A DNA stretch of 39,302 nucleotides from an uncultured Oscillospiraceae bacterium (GTDB taxonomy: Bacteria > Bacillota > Clostridia > Oscillospirales > Oscillospiraceae), in NCBI GenBank assembly GCA_910589085.1, contig CAJUSG010000018.1, positions 1 to 39,302 of the forward strand, written 5' to 3'. The position numbers and the translations under genes are program-made. Below are positions 15,807 to 25,100 of the stretch, piece after piece (within the stretch, counting starts at the first letter, position 1; each line of letters starts with the position of its first letter). The notes beneath the pieces are model-generated. The model searched no databases. It saw nothing but the letters and a program-made list of their open reading frames with translations, and was not told the origin of the DNA.

Positions 15807-15847
15807 TCTTACAAAGTCAGTGGGTTTTCTCTTACAGATTTCTTACA
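15807..15847 (-). promoter_or_regulatory. Candidate autoregulatory operator (TGTAAGA repeats)
   Basis: On the minus strand TGTAAGA occurs at 15841-15847, 15830-15836 and 15807-15813. The first two are exactly 11 bases apart and the third is about two helical turns further (23). Tandem repeats on an 11-base period are the usual binding sites of OmpR-family regulators. They lie about 50-90 bases before the regulator start. Confidence 0.55.
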
Positions 15848-15906
15848 TTTTACGCCTGACCCGCAAAAAGAGCAAGCCGCATCCTCCATATACCTTCCCA
15901 TACAGC

Positions 15907-15948
15907 GAAAAAACCGCCGCGCCCCTTTCTCCGGAAAGGGACGCGGCA
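15907..15948 (-). terminator. Terminator of the TRAP-TAXI operon
   Basis: On the minus strand a long stem (GCCGCG, CCCTTTC and their complements) is followed by six T residues. It is placed 60 bases past the permease stop. Confidence 0.85.
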
Positions 15949-16009
15949 GGAGCTCCGAGGAGCAGGACTGCTATGGCGGGAAGGGGCGAATATTCCAACC
16001 CCCTCGCGT

Positions 16010-18025
16010 TTAAGCCGAAGCCGTATTGGAGCGGTCGCTGCGGTGGAAGATAAACATCTGGGCGGCCAGGATCAGCACCAGGCAGGCAACGCCGATAATA
16101 TCGGTTACCGGCTGGCTGTCGATCAGGAGGACGGCCGCCCCGAAGGAGATCAGCCGCATAAGGACATTCAGCCTCCCGCGCAGATAGCCCTCCACGGCTG
16201 CGGCGATGAGCAGCACGCCCACGCAGGAGGTGACCACCACCTGGATGCCGTCCAGAAGCCCCACATTCTCCAGCATCAGCTTCTGGTTGTAGACGAACAT
16301 GTAGGGGATGATGAATCCGGCCAGGGCCAGCTTCACCGAGGCCACGCCTGTCTTCATGGGGTTGCCGCCGGACAGGCCCGCCGCCGCGAAGGAGGCCAGG
16401 GCCACGGGGGGCGTCAGGTTGGCGAACATGGCGAAGTAGAAGCAGAACATATGGGCGGCGATATCGGGCACCCCAAGCTCCACCAGGGCGGGGGCCGCGA
16501 TGGTGGCGGTAATCAGGTAGGAGGGGATGGAGGGCAGGCCCATGCCCAAAATCATGCAGGTGACCATGGTGAACAGCAGCGTGAGGAACAGGCTGATGGC
16601 TGGGCTGTCGGGCACGGCGTTGCGGCCGATGCTGACGATGGCGGAGGCCACGCTGAGGGCGAAGCCCGTCTGGGCGCACACGCCCACGATGATGCCCACG
16701 CAGGCGCAGGCGATGGCCACCGAGACGGTGGACTTGGCGCCGGTGACGAAGGCGTCGCAGATATCCTTCAGGGACATGCGGCTGATGGGCCGCAGCTGGG
16801 CCACCACGATGGTGACAATAATGGTCCAGAAGGCGGCCACGATGACCGTCTTGCCGCTCCAGATCAGCATGTACAGCAGGAAGACGATGGGGATGAGCAG
16901 GTGGCCACGTTGGCGCATCACCTCACCGATTCGGGGCAGCTGGTCCTTGGGGATGCCGTGTAGGTGGTCCTTGGTGGCCCGCATCTGCACCTGGAGGATG
17001 ATGCCCAGGTAGTAGATCAGGGCGGGCAGGACGGCGGCCTTGATGATGACCGGGTACTGCACCCCCAGAGTCTCGGCCATGACGAAGGCGGCGGCGCCCA
17101 TGATGGGGGGCAGCAGCTGTCCGCCCACCGAGGCGGTGGCCTCCACGGCCCCGGCAAACTCCTTGGAGTAGCCCGTCTTCTTCATCAGGGGGATGGTAAA
17201 GGTGCCGGTGGTGACCACATTGGCCACGGCGGAGCCGTTGATGGACCCCAGGAAGCCGGAGGCCAGCACCGCCACCTTGGCGGGGCCGCCCTTGGTGTGG
17301 CCGGCCAGGGAGTTGGCGATGTCGTTGAAGAACTGACCCATGCCGCACTTGTTCATCACCTCACCGAAGATGATAAACAGCACGATAAAGGTGGCCGACA
17401 CCTTGACAGAGCTGCCGTAGATACCGGAGATGTCACAGGTCAGGTACTGGACCATCCGGGTCCAGGTGTAGCCCCGGTGCTGGAAAACGCTGGGGAAGTA
17501 CCGGCCGTACATGCCATAGATCAGGAAGATGGCCGACAAAATGGTGAGGGCCGGGCCGCTGATCCGCCGGGAGCACTCCATCACCAGCAGAATGAGCAGG
17601 GTGCCCATGATGATATCCAGGCTGGTGGGCCGGAAGCCGGTGGAGGTCCAGTCCATGTAGCGGTAGAACACGTAGCAGGGCATCGCGGCGGACAGGACAA
17701 TGCAGATCCAGTCATACCAGGCCACCTTTTTGCGGCTGGCCTTCTTGTAGGCCGGGTAGTAGAGGAAGCCCAGAACCAGCACCAGACCCACGTGGATGGC
17801 GTGGTGCTTGATATTCTGGGTGGTCATCATGCCCGAGGCAAAGACCAGGTGGTACAGGGTGAAGAACAGGCACAGGAGGTAGCCGGCTTTCACCAGGGGT
17901 TTGAAGGAAAAATTGCGGGTGCGGGACTCTTTTTCATACTTTTCCATAATCTCCGCGCCTTTGGCCGCGTCAATGGGCGCGGCGTCGGCGGTTTCGACGT
18001 TGAGGTCGCGTTCGGTATCAGCCAT
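16010..18025 (-). CDS. TRAP transporter fused permease (4TM/12TM, TAXI-associated)
   Basis: A 671-residue membrane protein fusing the small DctQ-like and large DctM-like subunits, as is usual for TRAP-TAXI systems. About four N-terminal helices (KAGYLLCLFFTLYHLVFASG) precede the large domain with SLAGHTKGGPAKVAVLASGF, GSINGSAVANVVTTGTFTIP, ASVGGQLLPPIMGAAAFVMA and GMGLPSIPSYLI, all strongly conserved in this family. It should take up an organic solute, energised by a sodium or proton gradient, with the receptor encoded two genes upstream. The ATG at 18023-18025 overlaps the DUF1850 stop by 8 bases, so translation is probably coupled. The substrate is not predictable. Confidence 0.93.
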   Translation of the reverse strand: MADTERDLNVETADAAPIDAAKGAEIMEKYEKESRTRNFSFKPLVKAGYLLCLFFTLYHLVFASGMMTTQNIKHHAIHVGLVLVLGFLYYPAYKKASRKKVAWYDWICIVLSAAMPCYVFYRYMDWTSTGFRPTSLDIIMGTLLILLVMECSRRISGPALTILSAIFLIYGMYGRYFPSVFQHRGYTWTRMVQYLTCDISGIYGSSVKVSATFIVLFIIFGEVMNKCGMGQFFNDIANSLAGHTKGGPAKVAVLASGFLGSINGSAVANVVTTGTFTIPLMKKTGYSKEFAGAVEATASVGGQLLPPIMGAAAFVMAETLGVQYPVIIKAAVLPALIYYLGIILQVQMRATKDHLHGIPKDQLPRIGEVMRQRGHLLIPIVFLLYMLIWSGKTVIVAAFWTIIVTIVVAQLRPISRMSLKDICDAFVTGAKSTVSVAIACACVGIIVGVCAQTGFALSVASAIVSIGRNAVPDSPAISLFLTLLFTMVTCMILGMGLPSIPSYLITATIAAPALVELGVPDIAAHMFCFYFAMFANLTPPVALASFAAAGLSGGNPMKTGVASVKLALAGFIIPYMFVYNQKLMLENVGLLDGIQVVVTSCVGVLLIAAAVEGYLRGRLNVLMRLISFGAAVLLIDSQPVTDIIGVACLVLILAAQMFIFHRSDRSNTASA

Positions 18026-18521
18026 AGAAGAAATGCCCCCTTCTCTCAATGATGGATCCCCGGATCCGGCTGGCGTTGGGCAGGGTCCGGAAATCAAATA
18101 TCTCCTCCCCGTTGAGTTCAAGGCCCTTCATATAGGTGTCGGAGGTGAGCCATTTCAGCTCGGGGAACACGCTGTTGATCTCCTCCATCCACACCATCCC
18201 GTCCTCGATGCGGGTGGGTACGTCCATCTCGGCGGGGATGCCCGCGCCGTAGCCGGCCACCGCGATCTTGTCCAGGTTGAAGCTGCCGTCAGGCAGAACG
18301 GTGTAGAACTCAAGCCAGGGGATGTGTTCAAAGGAATGTTCGATTTCAAGGCGAAACTGGTCGCCGGGGCCCGCGGGGACCTCCAGCACCACCGCCTCGT
18401 TTTCGCGGTCGTAGAGCTGGAAAACGGTTCCGGCAGGGGCAAAGAGCCCCCACCACAGGAAAATGCCCAGCACTGCCAGGGCCGCGGCCCCCGGCAGCAG
18501 GCAGGCGGTACAACGCTTCAT
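18018..18521 (-). CDS. DUF1850 protein of the TRAP-TAXI operon
   Basis: A 167-residue protein with one N-terminal hydrophobic segment (LLPGAAALAVLGIFLWWGLF). The DUF1850 core follows: FRLEIEHSFEHIPWLEFYTV, where family members have a HSVEHTPVxExY pattern, and GAGIPAEM. DUF1850 genes are nearly always next to TAXI-type TRAP transporters, probably as an accessory membrane-anchored protein. The ATG at 18519-18521 follows GGAG at normal spacing. It sits between receptor and permease genes, behind a 16-bp GC hairpin. Confidence 0.85.
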   Translation of the reverse strand: MKRCTACLLPGAAALAVLGIFLWWGLFAPAGTVFQLYDRENEAVVLEVPAGPGDQFRLEIEHSFEHIPWLEFYTVLPDGSFNLDKIAVAGYGAGIPAEMDVPTRIEDGMVWMEEINSVFPELKWLTSDTYMKGLELNGEEIFDFRTLPNASRIRGSIIERRGHFFYG

Positions 18522-18542
18522 TTCTCGCTCCAAAACAGACAC

Positions 18543-18578
18543 GGCGGCACGGCGGCGGTCATCCGCCGCCGTGCCGCC
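18543..18578 (-). repeat. Intercistronic 16-bp GC-only hairpin
   Basis: GGCGGCACGGCGGCGG (18543-18558), loop TCAT, and the exact complement (18563-18578) lie between the receptor and DUF1850 genes, with no T-run. Such hairpins commonly protect the upstream message from 3' decay so that the solute receptor is made in excess over the permease. Partial termination is the alternative. Confidence 0.65.
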
Positions 18579-18602
18579 CTTGCGGATACAGTGGGAAAGC
18601 TA

Positions 18603-19661
18603 TTACTTGATGTAGCCTTTGTCCTTCCAGAAGGCCTCGGCGCCGGGGTGCAGGGGCAGCTGGATGTCGTCCACGCCGAAGGTGATGTCGATGTTCTTGT
18701 CGGCCGCATTGTGAGAGGCCTTGATGGTGCTGATATTGGCAAAGATGCCCTCCAGCATATCATAGACCATGGCGTCGGACAGGTCCTCCCGGACCAGCAT
18801 GATGTTGTAGACGAAAACGCCCTCCACATCCTCGGTGTTGTTGTAGGTGCCGGCGGGGATGACGGACTTGGCGTAGTAGGGGTAGTCGCTGACCAGCTTG
18901 TCGCGGCCCTCGCCGTCGATGGGCACCACCACCATGTCGTACTGGGTGCCAAGCTCCATCACGGTGGCGTTGGGCAGGCCGGAGGTGACAAACACGGCGT
19001 CGCACTGACCATTCTTCATGTTGTCAATGGCCTCGCTGTAGGCCAGGTAGTCGGGGGTGATGTCGTCATAGGTGATGCCATAGGCGTCCAGCACCATGCG
19101 GGCGTTGATCTCCACGCCAGAGTTGGGGGCGCCCACGCCCACGCGCTTGCCCTTCAGGTCGTTCACGGACTTGATGCCGGTGTCGGCGGTGGTGACCAGC
19201 TGGACGTAGTTGGGCCACAGGCGCATCAGGGCGCGCAGACCGGTGGCGGCCTCCTGGCCCTCGTAGGCGCCGGTGGCGGTGTAGGCCTGCATCACGGCGT
19301 CCTGCATGGCGATGGCAATCTCAGCGTCCTGGTCCAGCATCAGCTGGATGTTGGCGCCGGTGGCGTTGGTGGCCTCGGCGGAGGTCTGGTAGCCGTAGGC
19401 CTTCAGGGCCTCGGCAAAGGCGCCGCCGATGGGGAAGTAGATGCCGGAGGTGGGACCGGTGCCCACGGTGACGAACTCCTTGGAGCGCTCGGCGTCAGTC
19501 AGGCCCTTCACCTCGCCGCCGGCGCTGCCGGAGCCGCCGGCCTGGGAGGCGGAGGAGGGGGGATTGCTGGCGGCGCTGTTGCCGGGCTTTTCGTTGCTGC
19601 CGCAGGAGGCCAGAGACAGGGACATGGCGAGCGCGAGGGTCAGTGCAAGAATCTTCTTCAT
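18603..19661 (-). CDS. TAXI-family TRAP solute receptor lipoprotein
   Basis: A 352-residue lipoprotein. Signal sequence MKKILALTLALAMSLSLASC has the lipobox LASC with Cys20 as the lipidated residue. A Gly/Ser/Ala-rich linker follows, then the TAXI signature VTVGTGPTSGIYFPIGGAFAE, where TGxTxGxYYPxG is the family hallmark. GKRVGVGAPNSGVEINAR and the C-terminal WKDKGY are also typical. It binds the transported solute outside the membrane and hands it to the fused permease. The ATG at 19659-19661 has AAAGGA 8 bases upstream. The operon promoter and three LytTR-like repeats lie just upstream. Confidence 0.93.
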   Translation of the reverse strand: MKKILALTLALAMSLSLASCGSNEKPGNSAASNPPSSASQAGGSGSAGGEVKGLTDAERSKEFVTVGTGPTSGIYFPIGGAFAEALKAYGYQTSAEATNATGANIQLMLDQDAEIAIAMQDAVMQAYTATGAYEGQEAATGLRALMRLWPNYVQLVTTADTGIKSVNDLKGKRVGVGAPNSGVEINARMVLDAYGITYDDITPDYLAYSEAIDNMKNGQCDAVFVTSGLPNATVMELGTQYDMVVVPIDGEGRDKLVSDYPYYAKSVIPAGTYNNTEDVEGVFVYNIMLVREDLSDAMVYDMLEGIFANISTIKASHNAADKNIDITFGVDDIQLPLHPGAEAFWKDKGYIK

Positions 19662-19759
19662 TCTGTTCATCCTTTCTTGACAAATAGCCTGTAGATTTCG
19701 CTGGGAAAGTTGTGAAAAACTGCAAGGCCGAGGGGGAAACCTCACCCTCTGCGGCTGAT

Positions 19760-19788
19760 AGTTTATCCTTTTTTTCGGAAACAGTCAA
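19760..19788 (-). promoter_or_regulatory. Promoter of the TRAP-TAXI operon
   Basis: On the minus strand TTGACT (19783-19788), 17 bases, TAAACT (19760-19765). The upstream edge of the -35 is 7 bases from an array of three regularly spaced repeats. The leader to the receptor gene is about 90 bases. Confidence 0.8.
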
Positions 19789-19795
19789 TACAATT

Positions 19796-19850
19796 GGGGA
19801 GTACGGTAGAAAACCAGGGGAGAACGGTAAAAAATCCGGGGGGAACGGAG
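19796..19850 (-). promoter_or_regulatory. LytTR-like operator array (three repeats, 21-bp period)
   Basis: GGGGAGtACGGTA-type units begin at 19796, 19817 and 19838, exactly 21 bases apart. The minus-strand cores read TACCGTA, TACCGTT and CTCCGTT. LytTR regulators bind paired direct repeats resembling ACCGTTnnn two helical turns apart. The array ends 7 bases from the -35 of the TRAP promoter, an activator-like position, and the LytTR regulator is encoded divergently nearby. Confidence 0.65.
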
Positions 19851-19903
19851 GGGGCCTGTCTCGTAAATTTGGAGAGCCTCTGGAAATATCCTCCTAATAC
19901 ATC

Positions 19904-20006
19904 ATGCAGGGCAGAGGTTCTACCCCTGCCTATCCTGCAAGGGGATAAAACGGGATCAAAATACGGCAGGGGCCGGTAAGGGCAGGCAAGGACAGAGCCC
20001 TTGACC
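19904..20006. repeat. Diverged copy of the 6355 repeat element
   Basis: The left part (19904-19930) matches the 6355 arm at 21 of 27 bases; the right part (19986-20006) matches the other arm except for two bases. The middle contains unrelated sequence, making about 100 bases in all. It occupies the spacer between the TRAP promoter and lytS. A weak candidate lytS promoter (TTGCAA, 17 bases, TACACT, 20048-20076) follows it. Confidence 0.55.
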
Positions 20007-20113
20007 ACTAAATTGATAAGTCAAGCGTGAGAAGGAGGGCAGGCGGCTTGCAAAGGGAGAGAAGTCGTGTTACACTTATCTTATATAAAAGTTTATTCTG
20101 GGAGGTGTTTGCC

Positions 20114-21406
20114 GTGATTCAGGACAATCTGCCCATCTATCTGCTGACCAACGCGGGGTTGCTTCTGGTGGCCGCCGCCGTTCTAACGGAGCTGCGGCCC
20201 CTGCGGGCCATTCTGAAGCAGCAGGACCGCTCTGTCCCCAACCAGCTGCTGCTGGGGCTGGTATTCGGGCTGCTGTCCATCGCCAGCACCTACACAGGGC
20301 TGAGCTTTCAGGGTGCCATCGTCAACACCCGGACCATCAGCACCCTGGCCGCCGGATTGGTGGGCGGCCCACTCACCGGGATATTCGCCGGAGTGGTCAG
20401 CGGCCTGCACCGGTATTTTTACAACCCCGGCGGCTTTACCTCCCTGGCCTGCGGGCTGGGCACCCTCTCCTTCGGGATACTGGGCGCGGTGTATCATCGC
20501 TGGTTCTCCGGACTGAAGAGCCGGCGGCACCTGGCCCTGGTGGGGCTGACTGTGGCGGCGGAGCTGATCCAGTGCGTCATCATCCTGGCCGTGGCCCGGC
20601 CCTTCGCGGATGCGGTGGCCCTGGAGAAGGCCATCCTCATTCCCAAAATTGCTGTGAACTCCCTGGGGCTGGTGGTATTCAGCGCTGTGATGGACCGGAT
20701 GAACCGCAGCCTGCTCCTCGAGCTGCTGGAGCGGCAGCACCAGGTGGAGCTGAGGCAGCAGGCCGAGCTGCGGGCCCTCCAGTCACAGATCAACCCCCAT
20801 TTTCTCTTCAACGCCCTGAACACTATCTCCGCCCTGTGCCTCACCGACCCCAACCGGGCACGGGAGACCATCCTGGTGCTGGCCAACTACTTCCGTCAGA
20901 CCCTGTCCATCAACGAGCCCTTCGTCACCCTGGAGCAGGAGCTGTCCAATGTGGACAACTATCTCTTCCTCACCGAGGCCCGGTTTGAGGACGCCATCCA
21001 TGTCACCAGGGAGCTGCCCGGCGATTTGACGCGGCTGCGGCTGCCCCCGCTGATCCTCCAGCCCATTGTGGAGAACGCGGTGCGCCACGGCTTTGTGGCG
21101 GTGGACGACCGGCGGGTCCATATCCGGATCCGGCAGGACGGCGAGCGGGCCTACATCCAGGTGTCCGACCAGGGCCGGGGCTTCCCGGCCGAGGTGCTGG
21201 CCAGGCTCCAGGACCCCAACGACCCCACCTATTCCGGCCTGTTCAACGTCCGGAAGCGGCTGCGGACTATCTACGGCGACCAGTGCCCCTTTGCCATCGA
21301 CAGCACCGACAGCGGCTCCACCGTCTCCTTTTCCATCCCCCTGACGCCCCCTGAACAGGCGCCGGCTTCCACACAGAGGAGGGACCAGCTATGCGCATCG
21401 CGGTAA
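20114..21406 (+). CDS. lytS: LytS-type sensor histidine kinase
   Basis: A 430-residue membrane kinase. The N-terminal half is a 5TM-LYT sensor domain; TLAAGLVGGPLTGIFAGVVSGLHRYF is its typical core. A short helical linker precedes the His-kinase segment QINPHFLFNALNTISALC with the phospho-accepting His229, and PPLILQPIVENAVRHGF and VSDQGRGFP form the ATP-binding domain. The GTG at 20114 has GGGAGG 8 bases upstream; the longer open frame to 20027 lacks a ribosome site. It overlaps the regulator gene by 16 bases. LytS proteins regulate murein hydrolase/holin genes in staphylococci and nutrient transporters elsewhere. Here the divergent TRAP operon is the likely target. Confidence 0.92.
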   Translation: MIQDNLPIYLLTNAGLLLVAAAVLTELRPLRAILKQQDRSVPNQLLLGLVFGLLSIASTYTGLSFQGAIVNTRTISTLAAGLVGGPLTGIFAGVVSGLHRYFYNPGGFTSLACGLGTLSFGILGAVYHRWFSGLKSRRHLALVGLTVAAELIQCVIILAVARPFADAVALEKAILIPKIAVNSLGLVVFSAVMDRMNRSLLLELLERQHQVELRQQAELRALQSQINPHFLFNALNTISALCLTDPNRARETILVLANYFRQTLSINEPFVTLEQELSNVDNYLFLTEARFEDAIHVTRELPGDLTRLRLPPLILQPIVENAVRHGFVAVDDRRVHIRIRQDGERAYIQVSDQGRGFPAEVLARLQDPNDPTYSGLFNVRKRLRTIYGDQCPFAIDSTDSGSTVSFSIPLTPPEQAPASTQRRDQLCASR

Positions 21407-22107
21407 TCGACGACGAAAAATATTCCCGGGTGGAGCTGATCCACCAGATTCGCCAGCGGCTCCCCCAGGCGGAAATCCTGGAGGCGGGCAACGGAGCCCA
21501 GGCTATGGCCCTGCTGGAGCGGGAGCACTTCGATATCCTGTTTATTGATATCCACCTGGGGGACATGGAGGGCACCACCGTGGCCTCGCTGGCACGGCGG
21601 CTCATGCCCGCGGCGAAGATCATCTTCGCCACCGCGTACTCGGAGTACGCGGTGACCGCCTTCGAGCTGGGGGTGGACAACTATATCCTCAAGCCCTTTG
21701 ACCCCGCCCGCATCCGTCAGGTTCTGGAGCAGTGCAGTCAAACCGCTCCGCCCGCCCCCGCCCAGAGCCAGAGCCGGCTGGCCATCAGCAGCAACCGGCA
21801 CACCATCCTTCTGGACGTGGGAGACGTCACCTATATCGAGACCGACGGCTCCGGCCGGGGCTGCCTGGTTCACACCCTGTCCGGGGAGCGGTACGCCGAT
21901 AACTCCACCATGTCCGAGTACGAGAGCCGCCTGGATGGCCAGGGCTTTTACCGAATCCATAAGACCTGCCTGGTCCAGCTGAAATATATCCAGGATATCT
22001 TCCCCTGGAATAACAGCAGCTTCGCCCTGCGGGTAAAGGGCTCCGCCACCCCCCTGCCCATCGGCCGGGACCGGGTGAAGGAGCTGCGGCGGAGACTGAA
22101 CATTTAA
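21391..22107 (+). CDS. lytR: LytTR-family response regulator
   Basis: A 238-residue regulator. The receiver starts MRIAVIDDEKYSRVELI, with phospho-acceptor Asp53 in ILFIDIHLGDMEG, FATAYSEYAV and NYILKPFD. The LytTR DNA-binding domain spans about residues 130-238 (LAISSNRHTILLDVGDVTYIE, FYRIHKTCLVQLKYI, LPIGRDRVKELRRRL). GGAGGG lies 8 bases before the ATG and the start overlaps the lytS end, so the two are cotranslated. It probably binds the 21-bp-spaced repeats at 19796-19850. It ends in a shared terminator facing the S-layer gene. Confidence 0.94.
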   Translation: MRIAVIDDEKYSRVELIHQIRQRLPQAEILEAGNGAQAMALLEREHFDILFIDIHLGDMEGTTVASLARRLMPAAKIIFATAYSEYAVTAFELGVDNYILKPFDPARIRQVLEQCSQTAPPAPAQSQSRLAISSNRHTILLDVGDVTYIETDGSGRGCLVHTLSGERYADNSTMSEYESRLDGQGFYRIHKTCLVQLKYIQDIFPWNNSSFALRVKGSATPLPIGRDRVKELRRRLNI

Positions 22108-22125
22108 CTGTTTTCCAACAAAAGC

Positions 22126-22149
22126 ACCCCCGGGCCGAAGCCCGGGGGT
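22126..22149. terminator. Bidirectional terminator, lytR / S-layer gene
   Basis: CCCCCGGGC, loop CGAA, GCCCGGGGG. The plus strand continues GTTTGGTG and the minus strand GTGCTTTTG, so it can serve both convergent genes. Confidence 0.8.
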
Positions 22150-22170
22150 TTGGTGTTACCCGAAAGAAAC

Positions 22171-25100
22171 TTAAGCGGAGGCCTTATCGGAAGCGATTAC
22201 CACAATGGGACCCATGAAGCTGGAAACATTCAGCTCGCCAGTCGCAATACTCACTTCCACAGAAGCGGTGGCTCCAGCAACGGACTTCTCCACACACTCT
22301 CCGTTGGCAAACTTGAGGTATACCATGGTGGTCGTAGGATCGCAGGTCTTGTCCAGAGTGACAGTCAGGGTCGCATCAGCCTTGTTGACCCACTTGCCAT
22401 TCTGGTTCACCAGAACGATGTCTTCCTTGGCAGCAACAGCGGTGACCTTAGCCCCACCAATGGTACTGCTGGCAACGGTGAAGAGCGCCTTGCTCTTGTC
22501 CAGAGTGACCTCAGTCACCTTGGTGATCTTCACGACCACGGCCTCGTCGCCATCGACGATGAAGGTAGCCGTAGCAGCGTTACCGGTCTTGTCAGTCTTC
22601 TGGATAACCAGACCGTTGGCAGCGTCCAGTTTGGCAGTACCGGTCAGGCCGGCATCGTTGCCCGCCTTGGCGGTCACGCCAACCAGCTCGTACTCAACAA
22701 CGGCGGACTTGACGTTGGTAGCCATAGTGAAGCCACTCACCGCAGTGGTCAGATCCAGCTCAACGCCCTTACCATGTCCAGCAGTTGCGTTGATTGTCGT
22801 CTCACTGTTGCTGGGCACAACGTCGGTCACAGCGGAGACATCAACCTTGCCCTTCACGGTGTTGCCGGTAACCTTGGTGATCTCGATGACGACCTTGTCG
22901 GCAGCGGGATCGGCCTTCTCGGTAGCGACACCAGTCAGGCTGGTGATGGTCACGGTGCCGTCGTTGGCAACAGCCTGAGCAGTCAGGGTGCCGGTCTTCT
23001 CGCCGCCAGCCAGACCAGTGATCTTGTACTCCACGTCGACCTTGAGGAAGTTGTCCTTGTCAGCGCCGCCGAACTTCACCTCCAGCGCAGCGCCAGTAGT
23101 GTCGTCCAGGGTCTCGGTGGTAGCGTCAGCAGTGTAGATGGGTCCAGTGTAGCCGGTGGGCAGCTTGACCTCGACGGTCTTAGCGGTAGCAGCCACAGGA
23201 ATGGTGATCTCAATGGTGGTCTCAGCGCCAGCGCCGATAGCGGCAGGCACATCGCTGTTTCCAACAATCACGATGCCGCTGTCAGCGACAGTAGTGTTGG
23301 TGATGCCGGGATAATCCTTACCACCAACCACAGCGTTCAGCGTGGTGCTGGTCGCAGTGTAGGACATGCCGGTGGGCTTGGTGAAGGCGATATACAGGTC
23401 GCCAGCAACAGCAGTGGAGGACTTGTAGGGCTCAACACCCGGGGTCCCCTTATCATCCGCAGTGACAATGTGAGCATTGGTCACAGTGGGAGTGGCCACG
23501 GTTTTGTTGCTTGTTGCGTCAACGTAGTTGACCTTCACAGTGATGTTGGAGTCAATCGCGGAGCTGCCGGAGGAGCCAGTGGCGGCGATGCCGTCAGCCA
23601 GGGTGAGGCTAGTGGTGGCCTTGAACTCCAGGATGGTGCCGTTGGCGATCACGTTACCGGTGATCTTGCTGGCGGTATCCACCTTGACCTCGCCGTTGGC
23701 GGAGCCGAAGTTCTTGTTGCCGCGGGCCAGGACGCGGATAGCGTCGTTAGCGGCGACCTTGAAGGACTTCTCGCCGGGGACGGTCTCGTCGAAGCTGGTC
23801 ACGAGCTTGCCGTTGACATAGAAGTCATAGCGGTTGTCGCCGGTGACGGGGTACTGGGTGTCGAAGAAGGAGACCTTCACGCTGCCGGTGGGCTCGCTGG
23901 GCTTATAGCCGTCTTTAATGTCATCGCGGATGACCACATAGCGGACAGCGCCCTTGAGGATAACCAGGTTCATCTGGAACTTGTAGCCTTCCCCATTGTC
24001 GTTCAGGTCGTCGATGATGTTCTTCAGCTGGGTGCTGGTGGTGTAGTAGGTAGTCTCTCCCTTGTTGGCCTTGGTCTGGATCAGAACGGTCTTCACGTCC
24101 TCAGCAACGCGGACGCCGGTGTCGTTCTTGGTCTCCACATACAGGGTGTTGCCGACCAGGGAGGGCCGCACAACGTACTGAGCCACATCGTTGGAGGTGC
24201 CAACATACACACGCTGGAACACCACGGTATCGTACTCGTTGATGGAGGGGTTGATGTCAACGGCGCGGTAGATGGCCTCAGCCTTAGTGGCGGGAACAGT
24301 TTCGTTGACACCGGGACCGACCACCATGTCGGCCTTGTTGCCGAACACGCTGGCGGAGGAAATCACTTCGTTGTTGGCGTTGAAGGTGACCTTGTACCAG
24401 CTGCCCTTCACCATGGCAGAAGCGTTGATATACTGCAGGTTGTCGCCGGTCTCAGTGAGCTCGATCTCCTCGCCCTCAAAGATGACCTTGCGGACCCAGG
24501 TCCAGTCGCCGTCGGTGGTGGCGCGGCCGGTCTTGGGGTTGTAGCGCTCGCGCTCCACGTCGTCGGTGTGGACGTAAACCAGGTTGCTGGTAGCGCCGGC
24601 GTCCTTACCAACCACCATGGCGGCAATGACATAGCCCTTGTCGTTGTACAGGGTGTACACGCCGCCGGCGGCGGTGGTTGCACCCATACCAGTCAGGTTC
24701 TTGAACTTATCCTTGGCCGCGACAGTGGCGCTGTTCTCAATGGTGATATCGGCCTTGTCGATGTTGGTCACCACGTTGTCAGCGGAGGAAATCACGGCGG
24801 CGTAGTTGGTGCCGTCATAGCGGACATAGTCCAGCTTGGCGGTGAGATACACGGAGTTGTCGTTGCCGTAGACCTTGGCGTAGGACCCGGAGAGGGCGCC
24901 GGCCAGGGCGGTGTTCTTGGTGTTGATCTTTTTGCCGTCCACCGCAACACTATTGTCGTGATACTGGGCGGTCTTGATCTTGGTCTTGGCGGTGGTGCCG
25001 GTGCCGTCGTCAATCTCAGCGGCCACCTCAGTCAGGGTGTACACGCCATTGGCGTTGACGGTGTAGGTGCACCAGGTATTCAGCAGGGCGTAGCCACCGG

